Both the position numbers and the translations under genes were made by a program. DNA of 64,000 nucleotides from Halobacillus hunanensis (GTDB lineage: Bacteria; Bacillota; Bacilli; Bacillales; Halobacillaceae), in assembly GCF_900166655.1 (NCBI RefSeq), contig NZ_FVZB01000007.1, forward strand, positions 124,001 to 188,000, in the 5' to 3' direction. Positions 33,730-41,204 of the stretch are shown piece after piece. The first letter of the stretch is position 1. Each line of letters starts with the position of its first letter. The notes below the pieces were generated by a model, which did no database searches, was not told the DNA's origin, and saw only the letters and a program-made list of their open reading frames with translations.

Positions 33730-34140
33730 ATAGGTAACATAAATGGAGAAGACAGAGATCTAACTATAAGATGTGCGGAAGACTGTGGAAACTCGCCTAA
33801 AAGGCAGCAACTAAAGGAATTACATATCGCTGCTGCTGACAATAATACAGGTTTTATTATGGAAAGTATGGCGGAGCAAGTGACTTGGACTATCGTCGGT
33901 CATAAACCGATCAAGGGAAAGGGTAGAGTAGAAGAAGCGATGAAGCAAGTGAGCAAAGACAACGTGACAGAGATCGAACTTAAGAACATCATCACCCACG
34001 GAAAGACTGGCGCTGTGGACGGCACTTTATTATACGAGAATGGAAAAGTCCTGTCATTCTGTAATATATTCAACTTCACGGGTGCAGGGAAAAACTCAAA
34101 AATTAACGAAATAGCTTCCTATGTTATTTCGCTTAGTTAG
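33730..34140 (+). CDS. NTF2-like/SnoaL-type protein with non-canonical start (ATA)
   Basis: The frame from 33730 gives about 136 residues: an N-terminal CAEDCGNSPKRQQLKELHIAAADN helix, then MAEQVTWTIVGHKPIKGKGRVEEAM and beta strands ending IASYVISLS, the NTF2-like fold. The first in-frame ATG (33859) would delete the first helix. An AAAAGGAG site (33713-33720) ends 9 nt before an ATA codon, where homologues should have Met. Either ATA or ATC initiates, or the start codon was lost by mutation. The function is unknown; these folds often bind small ligands. Confidence 0.6.
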   Translation: MGNINGEDRDLTIRCAEDCGNSPKRQQLKELHIAAADNNTGFIMESMAEQVTWTIVGHKPIKGKGRVEEAMKQVSKDNVTEIELKNIITHGKTGAVDGTLLYENGKVLSFCNIFNFTGAGKNSKINEIASYVISLS

Positions 34141-34311
34141 TAACAAGTTGAACATGTAAAGTTGGGAAACGATTTGGCCTATCAACATTCATGAGGTTAG
34201 ATAATGTTCGATTATAGAAGCGGTCCACCTTTTCTAGGGGGCCTATTTTTATGCCAAAAATACTAGAACTTCAGTGCTATAATCCGTATAAGTTTTTAAA
34301 ACACCCTTGCA

Positions 34312-34365
34312 TTATTAAGTAATATACTGTATGTTTGCGTTTAGTACTTAATAACATTAAGTAAT
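34312..34365. promoter_or_regulatory. Candidate PadR operator
   Basis: TTATTAAGTA (34312-34321) and TACTTAATAA (34345-34354) are perfect inverted repeats, and ATTAAGTAAT recurs at 34356-34365, just before the padR ribosome binding site. A TATACT -10-like box lies between. PadR proteins commonly bind such AT-rich palindromes at their own promoter. Confidence 0.5.
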
Positions 34366-34383
34366 TAGCTGGAGGTCATTACT

Positions 34384-34698
34384 TTGAACAAAGAAATGCT
34401 TAAAGGAACCATTGACCTTCTGATTCTTTCCTTACTGAATGAAAAGGATGGCTATGGATACGAGATCTCAAAGGCGATCAAGGAAAAGACAGAAGGGAAG
34501 TTTGAAATGCAGGAGGCAACGCTTTATTTGTCGTTGAAACGATTGGAGAAAAACGGTGCTATTTATTCCTATTGGGGAAAAGAGAGTCAAGGAGGGAGAA
34601 GGAAGTATTATGCGATTACAGGCACAGGAAAACAACAGCTGCAACAATATATTAAAGACTGGGTCCAAATGGCTGAAGTGGTTAAACACTTCATTTGA
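34384..34698 (+). CDS. PadR-family transcriptional regulator
   Basis: 104 residues, starting with TTG 34384 after CTGGAGG. The winged helix is typical: LKGTIDLLILSLLNEKDGYGYEISKAIKEKT, EATLYLSLKRLEKNGAIYSYWGKESQGGRRKYYAIT (the R-K-Y-Y wing), then a short dimerisation helix. The length is normal, so the downstream IS did not truncate it. Genes of this type usually head an operon with a membrane protein, here found beyond the IS at 36527. Confidence 0.88.
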   Translation: MNKEMLKGTIDLLILSLLNEKDGYGYEISKAIKEKTEGKFEMQEATLYLSLKRLEKNGAIYSYWGKESQGGRRKYYAITGTGKQQLQQYIKDWVQMAEVVKHFI

Positions 34699-34760
34699 GG
34701 AGCATTCCTGTAAGGAAGAAATTTGAGGGGAAACCGAGGTAGGATCCAGATGCATAAAAA

Positions 34761-34824
34761 AAGTCCCCTTGGTACGATAGAGAGTGTCATGCATGACCTC
34801 GAATTAAGTACCAAAAGGAGACTT
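34761..34824. promoter_or_regulatory. Hairpin over the transposase ribosome binding site
   Basis: AAGTCCCCTTGGTAC (34761-34775) pairs with GTACCAAAAGGAGACTT (34808-34824), with few mismatches. The right arm contains the AAAGGAG site of the transposase. Readthrough transcripts would hide the site, a common way to limit IS activity; it might instead be part of a bridge RNA. Confidence 0.45.
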
Positions 34825-34829
34825 CTATT

Positions 34830-36116
34830 ATGGATTTTACACAAAATGAGCGCCTTGCGCAAATCAATGAACAGACGTTAATTATCGGTGTCGATGTGGC
34901 TAAGCATAAACATGTTGCCCGTGCAATTGATGATCGAGGTAGAGACTTATCCAAACGACTCATCTTTTCCAATTCGATGCAAGGATTCAGTGATTTACTG
35001 GAGTGGACGGCAGGTTTAGCTGCAGAAAACGGACGACCTAAACTTCTGATAGGAATGGAACCTACAGGTCATTATTGGCTTAACTTAGCCTACTACTTAA
35101 AAACTAAGGGTGAAAAGCCTGTGGTTGTTAATCCGATGAAGGTGAAGCGCTCCAAGGAGCTTGATGATGATTCCCCCACCAAGAATGATACAAAGGATGC
35201 GAAAGTCATCGCTCAGGTAGTGCGTAATGGTCGGTATCACGAACCAATTTTACCGGAGGATGTGTACGCCGAGTTACGGGAAGGAATCAAACTTTATGAC
35301 ATGATCCAAGAGGATCTCTCTTCGATCAAAGCTCAGATGCATAATACGCTGGATCGATATTTTCCGGAATTCTTGACGGTATTTAAGGATTGGACCGGGA
35401 AGGCTGCGTTACATTTCTTGGAAAATGGCTATCTTCCTGAGGATATTGATCAAAAAACGGAAGAAGAGCTTCTTAGGGAAGTCAAGAAATCGGCTAAACG
35501 AGCGATTGGATTAAAACGTATGCGTCAGCTAAAGCAAGCTGCTTCAGTCAGTGTAGGTTTGACTGTGGGATTACGTATGGCCCGTCAAGAGTTTCGTTTT
35601 CTCGTCGATCAATTTCGAGCGTTACAAGAACGCCTCGAAGCTCTTGAAACTCAACTTGAAGACCTAGTTCTTCACGTGCCTGGATCCGATCGTATGATCG
35701 CGATGAAAGGCATTGGTACCATGACAGTAGCTGGTTTCTTCGCTGAAGTTGGTGATCTATCTAACTACAGAGATCCACGCCAAATTATTAAATTAGCGGG
35801 ACTCAATTTGAAAATGAATCAATCCGGTCTGTTTAAAGGGAAAACCACCATCACGAAACGGGGACGTAGAAGGTTACGGTCCATTTTGTATCAAGTCGCT
35901 CGATCGTTGTCTTTTCATAACGAAGGATTCAAAACCTTACATGCGTATTATAAGAATCGCGCAAAGAACCCACTGACAGGAAAACAGTCGTTTATTGCCC
36001 TAAGTCGCAAGCTCATCAAGATATTCTTTGTGATTGGAACACGGAAGTGTTCGTTTAGTGAAAAACGTATGGTTCGAGATATTCCTCAGTTACCAAATGT
36101 GCAGGAAGTCGCTTAA
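34830..36116 (+). CDS. IS110-family transposase
   Basis: 428 residues, apparently intact. The RuvC-like DEDD domain shows Asp in IIGVDVAKHKH, Glu in IGMEPTGHYW and Asp in KNDTKDAKVIAQV; the C-terminal Transposase_20 domain has MKGIGTMTVAGFFAEVGDLSNYRDPRQI and GRRRLRSILYQVA. IS110 enzymes recombine DNA under guidance of a bridge RNA made from the element's own non-coding end. AAAGGAG precedes ATG 34830. Confidence 0.93.
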   Translation: MDFTQNERLAQINEQTLIIGVDVAKHKHVARAIDDRGRDLSKRLIFSNSMQGFSDLLEWTAGLAAENGRPKLLIGMEPTGHYWLNLAYYLKTKGEKPVVVNPMKVKRSKELDDDSPTKNDTKDAKVIAQVVRNGRYHEPILPEDVYAELREGIKLYDMIQEDLSSIKAQMHNTLDRYFPEFLTVFKDWTGKAALHFLENGYLPEDIDQKTEEELLREVKKSAKRAIGLKRMRQLKQAASVSVGLTVGLRMARQEFRFLVDQFRALQERLEALETQLEDLVLHVPGSDRMIAMKGIGTMTVAGFFAEVGDLSNYRDPRQIIKLAGLNLKMNQSGLFKGKTTITKRGRRRLRSILYQVARSLSFHNEGFKTLHAYYKNRAKNPLTGKQSFIALSRKLIKIFFVIGTRKCSFSEKRMVRDIPQLPNVQEVA

Positions 36117-36222
36117 GTCGAAAGAACTTTGATTTTTGTCTTTTTCTTATTGATTTCACAATTGAAGCACGGAGAAGCCGGTCGTTATTTTCACCATAAG
36201 GGCTTAGACCCACTTGAGGAGC

Positions 36223-36520
36223 ATTTCCGGCATCCACACATGGTCAGGTCGAACGAAGGAATTTGCGCGCGATGACGCCGAGAGAAATGGGAGGGTCCAC
36301 CACCATGTCTAACGTGGAGATCCAGAGGTGCGATTATAAACAGAAACCCATTACCTGGAAAATAACCATCCCAGTCTATTCAACCGCAATCCTCAGTACC
36401 AAATTTAATAAAAATTGGGCAAACTTGGCACATAACTTGGCTATAGCTTCAATTGATGATTAAGAAAGTGGAAGGAAAACAGAGTAATTCTAAGAAAACT
36501 TTAATTTATAGAGGGAGGGA
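36223..36520. other. Non-coding stretch between the IS and the PadR-partner gene
   Basis: About 300 bp without a supported gene. A 66-codon frame at 36263-36463 has a weak site and an unlikely composition. Part of this stretch may belong to the IS right end if the boundaries are further out than proposed. Confidence 0.4.
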
Positions 36521-36526
36521 AATCAT

Positions 36527-37159
36527 GTGAAACATCTTTATAGAAAGGTTGTCAGTCTTAAGGATATAAAATATGGCTGGCTGCTCGTGATTTCGATTTT
36601 ACTTTTTATGGTAACGTTATACTTTGATCTTTACTATGATCCCTCTCATGTCCCTATCCAGGCTGCATTTGGTTATGGAATAGCCTTTATAGTGGGTGTC
36701 ATTTGGGGCGCTATTAATTATATTAGCCACATAAAAGTCAATATTTTGTACAGAAAAAACAATGATATTATTACATTTGTGGATAATTTGGCAATGGTGC
36801 AGGAAGAAAAGATGGAGTTGCAAACGTATTTGGAGGACTATACTGAAGATTTAATGACGCAAGGAATGGAACGAGAGAAAGCTGTTAAATTGGCCATTGA
36901 CCATTTTAAAATTAGAGAGTTTTCTTCTTTATCTAAAGATACCCAAATCTTTAACTTGCCTGCTCATTATTACTTGTGGGGCTACACGGGAATCGCGGGG
37001 ATTTTGTGCTTAAGTTCATTATATGTGACAAATGCTTTGATCACATCTTCGCTGACACTGATTGTGATCGAAGCGGCATTATTTGCCTATGGGTTTGGTT
37101 TTGCTGCTTTATTTTTTGTGTATAAGCTAATCGATACTATGTTATATAGAAAACTATAA
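36527..37159 (+). CDS. Membrane protein, probable partner of PadR
   Basis: 210 residues starting at GTG 36527, after GAGGGAGGG. Two helices (about 18-37 and 45-66), then a cytoplasmic helical part (EEKMELQTYLEDYTEDLMTQGMEREKAVKLAIDHFKIREF, about 90-130), and two further helices. The middle part resembles the 'permease prefix' helical hairpin common in proteins encoded after padR genes. The IS110 insertion now separates it from padR. Confidence 0.65.
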   Translation: MKHLYRKVVSLKDIKYGWLLVISILLFMVTLYFDLYYDPSHVPIQAAFGYGIAFIVGVIWGAINYISHIKVNILYRKNNDIITFVDNLAMVQEEKMELQTYLEDYTEDLMTQGMEREKAVKLAIDHFKIREFSSLSKDTQIFNLPAHYYLWGYTGIAGILCLSSLYVTNALITSSLTLIVIEAALFAYGFGFAALFFVYKLIDTMLYRKL

Positions 37160-37221
37160 AATCCCGTATGTAGGTAACCTTTTGCTGCTGACAGAAATTA
37201 TAAAATTGAGGAGAATAGAAT

Positions 37222-38046
37222 ATGAGTTTATGGGAATTTTTTGTTTCACTAATCCTAGGGTTTGTTGAAGGGATGACAGAGTTTGCACCTGTTTCCTCCA
37301 CAGGCCACATGATTATTGTAGATGAGTTATGGTTGAATTCAACAGAACTGTTAGGAGAATCTGTAGCCAATACCTTTAAGGTTGTCATCCAATTGGGTTC
37401 CATTTTAGCTGTTGTTGTGATATTTAAGGACCGATTTATTCAAATGCTTCATCTGGGTAAACGAACAGAACAGGCTGAAAACAAATTAAAATTGTCACAG
37501 GTAATTGTGGGTATTATTCCTGCTGGGGTTCTGGGGTTTGCTTTTGAAGATTATATTGATACGTATCTCTTTTCTGTCAGAACAGTAATCATTGGACTGT
37601 TCCTTGGAGCCATATTAATGATTATCGCTGATGTTTATCAAAAGAAAAGAAGCGTTTCGACAACGACTGTTGATAAAATCACGTATAAACAAGCTCTAGG
37701 CATGGGGCTGTTTCAATGCATGGGATTATGGCCAGGGTTTTCCCGGTCAGGGTCAACGATGTCTGGAGGAGTCATTCTCGGCATGAGTCACCGCGCTTCG
37801 GCTGATTTTACCTTTATTATGGCAGTACCCGTTATGATGGGCGCCAGCGGTTTATCGCTCATCAAGAATTGGCAGTATTTTACCGTAGATGCTATACCAT
37901 TCTTCATTGTGGGATTTGTCAGTGCTTTTGTTTTTGCACTGATTGCCATACGCTTCTTTTTAAAGCTTATCAACCGGGTTAAACTCGTTCCTTTTGCGAT
38001 TTATCGGATTATTTTAGCAGGCGCCATTTTTGTGCTTTATTTTTAA
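37222..38046 (+). CDS. uppP: Undecaprenyl-diphosphatase UppP (BacA)
   Basis: 274 residues, eight membrane helices. Both active-site motifs are present: EGMTEFAPVSSTGHM (about 13-27) and PGFSRSGSTMSGG (about 170-185). It recycles the lipid carrier for cell-wall synthesis by removing a phosphate from undecaprenyl diphosphate, and confers bacitracin tolerance. TTGAGGAG precedes ATG. Confidence 0.95.
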   Translation: MSLWEFFVSLILGFVEGMTEFAPVSSTGHMIIVDELWLNSTELLGESVANTFKVVIQLGSILAVVVIFKDRFIQMLHLGKRTEQAENKLKLSQVIVGIIPAGVLGFAFEDYIDTYLFSVRTVIIGLFLGAILMIIADVYQKKRSVSTTTVDKITYKQALGMGLFQCMGLWPGFSRSGSTMSGGVILGMSHRASADFTFIMAVPVMMGASGLSLIKNWQYFTVDAIPFFIVGFVSAFVFALIAIRFFLKLINRVKLVPFAIYRIILAGAIFVLYF

Positions 38047-38076
38047 TAGTGTATACCAATAAAGTATAGATTTCTA

Positions 38077-38105
38077 TTTACATTTATTGTGTATTCATGG
38101 ATACT
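38077..38105 (+). promoter_or_regulatory. Promoter of the T-box leader
   Basis: TTTACA (38077-38082) and GATACT (38100-38105) at 17 bp spacing lie directly upstream of the T-box stem I. Confidence 0.55.
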
Positions 38106-38120
38106 ATATAGAAATACATA

Positions 38121-38403
38121 AGGGCGATGAAGAGAAGAGTAGGTAAATGGAATGCTTTAAAGAGAGCTCCAGCCGGTGAAAAGGAGTAAGAATTGTTTGC
38201 TGAACCAAGTCTCTGAGCTTCACATTGGAACCTGATGGGGGATAGTGTGACGGGCGCTCCCGTTACAGAGCTATGGTATAAGCAGACAAATACTGTTTGT
38301 CGTACCTGATAAGTTTAATATGGCGACATGTTAAAAAACTAGGGTGGCACCACGATATCAATCTCGTCCCTGAGACTACAGTCTTGGGGGTGAGATTTTT
38401 TTG
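38121..38403 (+). ncRNA. T-box riboswitch leader
   Basis: All parts of a T-box can be read in order. Stem I has GATGAAGAGAAGAGTAGG (the AGTA side), an apical AGAGAGCTCC-AGCCGGTGAAAA-GGAG loop, and the return strand with GAA-CCA-AGTCTCTGAG. The T-box AGGGTGGCACCACG lies at 38341-38354, and a terminator hairpin AATCTCGTCCC...GGGGGTGAGATT with a T run ends at 38403. The position after GAA suggests specifier CCA (Pro; 38205-38207). The TGGC bulge, however, predicts a G73 tRNA such as tRNA-Asn (AAC, one frame earlier), so the amino acid is open. Confidence 0.93.
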
Positions 38404-38469
38404 TTTTAGCCAAGTAGTTTTAACATGTCTTTCTAATCAATTTGTCATAACTTATCGGGGAGGATCGCC

Positions 38470-39723
38470 ATGTATTTAAAACGTAAATGGATGTCGTGGA
38501 AATATCCGTTTCTTCTATTGTTTGGAGTTGGTTTATCTAATGTAGGAGATTGGATTTATTTAATTGCGTTAAATCTTATTATCCTGGATATAACGGGGTC
38601 TCCGCTTGCAGTGGCCATGCTTTATATTTTGAAACCAGCAGCAGTATTGTGTACGAACTTCTGGGCGGGGAGTATGATAGATCGGTTACATCAGCGAAAT
38701 CTCATGGTCGGACTGGATATGTTGCGGGCGATGTTAACAGCTTTATTACCCCTGTTTTCATCTATTTGGGTTATTTATGGTCTAGTATTATTGATAAACA
38801 TGGCGAGTTCGGTGTTTGCTCCTACCTCTATGGCGTATATAACAAAATTAGTGCCATCTGGAGGCAGAAAGCAGTTTAATTCACTGAGAAGTTTAGTAGA
38901 TTCTGGAGGATTTCTGATCGGACCGGCTATAGCAGGTGTATTATTTATGATCGGGTCCCCCTGGATCGCGATCTACGTGAACGCTGTGACCTTTTTGGCA
39001 TCTGGTCTAATTATGTTCTGCTTGCCTGAGTTGAAGAAAGCACCGAAAGCACAATCCGATCGAAAACTACTATCGTTTGACCTTGTTAAAAGCGATTGGA
39101 AAGTTGTTTTTAAGTTTAGCAGGAACTATTTCTATGTTACAGCTGTTTATGTATTATTTGGTCTTATGATGGTGATGGCTGCAGCAATAGATTCCTTAGA
39201 AGCAGCCTTCTCCAAAGAAGTCTTATCTCTGACTGACGCAACATACGGTTTCCTAGTAAGTATAGCAGGTGCCGGCATTGCCTTCGGGGCGTTCGTAAAC
39301 ACGCTAACGGCAAGGAAGTTGAGCACGCAAGTTATGATGGGGGCAGGTCCAGTAATGGTGTCAGGAGGGTATATTATTTATGCCTTTTCAAGTACCTTTA
39401 CTATGGCTGCGGTAGGGTTCTTTGTTTTGTCATTTTCGCTGGCCTTTGCGAATACGGGCTTTCATACTTTCTATCAAAATAATATCCCGATTGATATGAT
39501 GGGCAGGATTGGCAGCGTGTATGGTTTATTGGAAGCTGTATGTATCATTGTTGTGACGACAGCATTTGGTATGGCAGCTCAATTGATTTCGATCCAAATT
39601 GTTGTGATCGTGGGTTCATTTCTGATGTTAGGCACGACGGTTATTTTGTGGCTCGTAAGCTTTCATTACGCTAAAAGAATATCTGGTGAAATGATAGAGA
39701 ATGGGCCTATTAACATCCGTTGA
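38470..39723 (+). CDS. MFS transporter under T-box control
   Basis: 417 residues with 12 predicted helices (N-terminus KYPFLLLFGVGLSNVGDWIYLIALNLIILDITGSPLAVAML, typical of the MFS_3/'enterobactin-exporter-like' group). AGMMLIGFLVG-type cavity blocks appear as SLVDSGGFLIGPAIAGVLFM. The substrate is not evident. GGGGAGG precedes ATG. The T-box upstream means expression rises when one aminoacyl-tRNA is scarce, so an amino acid or a peptide is a reasonable guess for the substrate. Confidence 0.85.
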   Translation: MYLKRKWMSWKYPFLLLFGVGLSNVGDWIYLIALNLIILDITGSPLAVAMLYILKPAAVLCTNFWAGSMIDRLHQRNLMVGLDMLRAMLTALLPLFSSIWVIYGLVLLINMASSVFAPTSMAYITKLVPSGGRKQFNSLRSLVDSGGFLIGPAIAGVLFMIGSPWIAIYVNAVTFLASGLIMFCLPELKKAPKAQSDRKLLSFDLVKSDWKVVFKFSRNYFYVTAVYVLFGLMMVMAAAIDSLEAAFSKEVLSLTDATYGFLVSIAGAGIAFGAFVNTLTARKLSTQVMMGAGPVMVSGGYIIYAFSSTFTMAAVGFFVLSFSLAFANTGFHTFYQNNIPIDMMGRIGSVYGLLEAVCIIVVTTAFGMAAQLISIQIVVIVGSFLMLGTTVILWLVSFHYAKRISGEMIENGPINIR

Positions 39724-39892
39724 ATGATTCAACAGATTTGATCATTTGGAAAAGGATAAACCGATGAATGAGTCGAATTAGATAAAGGGATGGAAGGGTG
39801 TGTCCATTTTTAGTTTCTTATTTACTGAATAAGCAGAAAACATACATGTTCCATTTTTTCAATTTGTGTCATTCTAAGTGTAATTGATTATA

Positions 39893-39906
39893 CGAACGTG
39901 CATTCG
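39893..39906. promoter_or_regulatory. LexA (SOS) box-like site upstream of yhaO
   Basis: CGAACGTGCATTCG matches the Gram-positive LexA consensus CGAAC-N4-GTTCG at nine of ten fixed positions. It overlaps a TTATAC -10-like box (39888-39893) with TTGTGT upstream. From memory, yhaONM is among the LexA-controlled genes of B. subtilis, which agrees. Confidence 0.6.
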
Positions 39907-39956
39907 TTTATTTCTTCTGATAAAATAAAGGAAAATAGTGACGGTGGAGGATAAAC

Positions 39957-41204
39957 ATGAGTACAGTTCGATTTATACATAGTGCCGATTTGCATTTAGA
40001 CAGCCCTTTTAAAGGAAGGAACCAGCTTCCAGAATTGTTGCAGGAGCAAATGCGTAAGGCGACATTTGAAGCGTTTGACCGATTGATCCAGCAGGCGATT
40101 CAACACAAGGTTGACTTTGTGTTGCTTGTTGGTGATTTGTTTGATGAAGAGACGAGGAGTTTAAAAGCGCAAGTCCGGCTCCGTGAAGGATTTAAGCGAT
40201 TAGCACAGCATGATATTGCGGTGTTTATTAGTTATGGTAATCATGATTATATGCAAGGGATGCGCTATCCGGTCACGTTCCCGGACAATGTTCACAGTTT
40301 TGAGCAAGAGACGGTTCAAGCTCTTCCTTACTACAAGCAGGGAGAGCAAGTGGCTGCGATTTATGGCTTCAGCTATGTGAACCGTGCGGTAGAAGACAGG
40401 AAGGCTGAAGAGTTCGTCAAGCAGGGAACTTGTCCTTTTCATATCGCCATGCTTCATGGAAGTCTTGAAACAAATAGTGAACATGACGTGTATGCCCCTT
40501 TTAAACTTGATGAGCTGCGTAACCGGCACATGGATTACTGGGCGCTTGGACATATTCATAAACGTCAGCAGCTGGCTGGTCAACCGCCGATTGTGTATCC
40601 AGGCAACATTCAAGGACGTTCGAGAAAAGAAAATGGGGCAAAGGGTTGCTCATTGGTCGAATTAAACAAAACAGAAGCGAGCCAGACGTTTATTCCGCTT
40701 CACAGCTTTACATTTGAGGAAGTAACCTGTTCTGCCGCAGACGTGGACCAGGTGAAAGAATTAGAAGGTTTGCTTGCGCGAGCTAAACATGAAGCCAGTG
40801 CCGACACTCCCATAATGTTAAGCATTGTTTTAAAGGGAAATAAAGGACTTTTACAAAAATGGGAACGGGAAGGGATCGTGAAGGAATGGGTTGAGCTTCT
40901 TAATGACTCAGAAGACCTTGAGGGAAAGTCATGGGTCTGGATCGATCAAGTTACGATCGTTGACCGACCTTCTTTTGATATGGAAGAACTTAAATCTGGA
41001 CAGCATTTTGCTGGGGAATACTTGCGACATGCTGACGCTCTGACGACAGATGAATTATCCCGACAGTTGTCCCCGTTATATGAGCATCGGCTAGCCTCGA
41101 AATATTTAGACTCTTTAACAGAAGAGGAACTAGACGACATCTTATCCCGGGCAAAACAGCTAGTTGTGGAACAGCTCCTGTCTAAGGAGGAGCCAAAATT
41201 ATGA
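39957..41204 (+). CDS. yhaO: YhaO: SbcD-like metallophosphoesterase
   Basis: 415 residues. Phosphoesterase motifs follow in order: IHSADLHLDSPF, VGDLFDEE, SYGNHDY, MLHGS and GHIHKRQ, so a di-metal nuclease site is complete. The C-terminal region is the cap that binds the partner ATPase. With YhaN it resembles the SbcCD/Mre11-Rad50 complex in DNA repair. The stop codon overlaps the yhaN start (ATGA). Confidence 0.92.
   Translation: MSTVRFIHSADLHLDSPFKGRNQLPELLQEQMRKATFEAFDRLIQQAIQHKVDFVLLVGDLFDEETRSLKAQVRLREGFKRLAQHDIAVFISYGNHDYMQGMRYPVTFPDNVHSFEQETVQALPYYKQGEQVAAIYGFSYVNRAVEDRKAEEFVKQGTCPFHIAMLHGSLETNSEHDVYAPFKLDELRNRHMDYWALGHIHKRQQLAGQPPIVYPGNIQGRSRKENGAKGCSLVELNKTEASQTFIPLHSFTFEEVTCSAADVDQVKELEGLLARAKHEASADTPIMLSIVLKGNKGLLQKWEREGIVKEWVELLNDSEDLEGKSWVWIDQVTIVDRPSFDMEELKSGQHFAGEYLRHADALTTDELSRQLSPLYEHRLASKYLDSLTEEELDDILSRAKQLVVEQLLSKEEPKL

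Larger units (their letters stand above)
34703..36222 (+). mobile_element. IS110-family insertion sequence (approximate ends)
   Basis: The element contains one transposase gene and separates padR from its likely partner at 36527. No terminal inverted repeats are seen, as expected for IS110. TTGAGGAGCATTCC (34696-34709) and TTGAGGAGCATTTCC (36214-36228) are near-identical direct sequences on both sides. In IS110 elements the target and donor cores are alike, so I place the ends inside these. The left non-coding part (about 34710-34829) is where IS110-type elements encode a bridge RNA. Confidence 0.6.

Noticed and set aside
36263-36463. 66-codon frame after the IS110 element
   Set aside because: Weak ribosome binding site, odd composition, and location in IS flank or junction sequence; no recognisable feature.
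38297-38479. 60-codon plus-strand frame inside the T-box leader
   Set aside because: It reads through the T-box and terminator, which explain the sequence much better.
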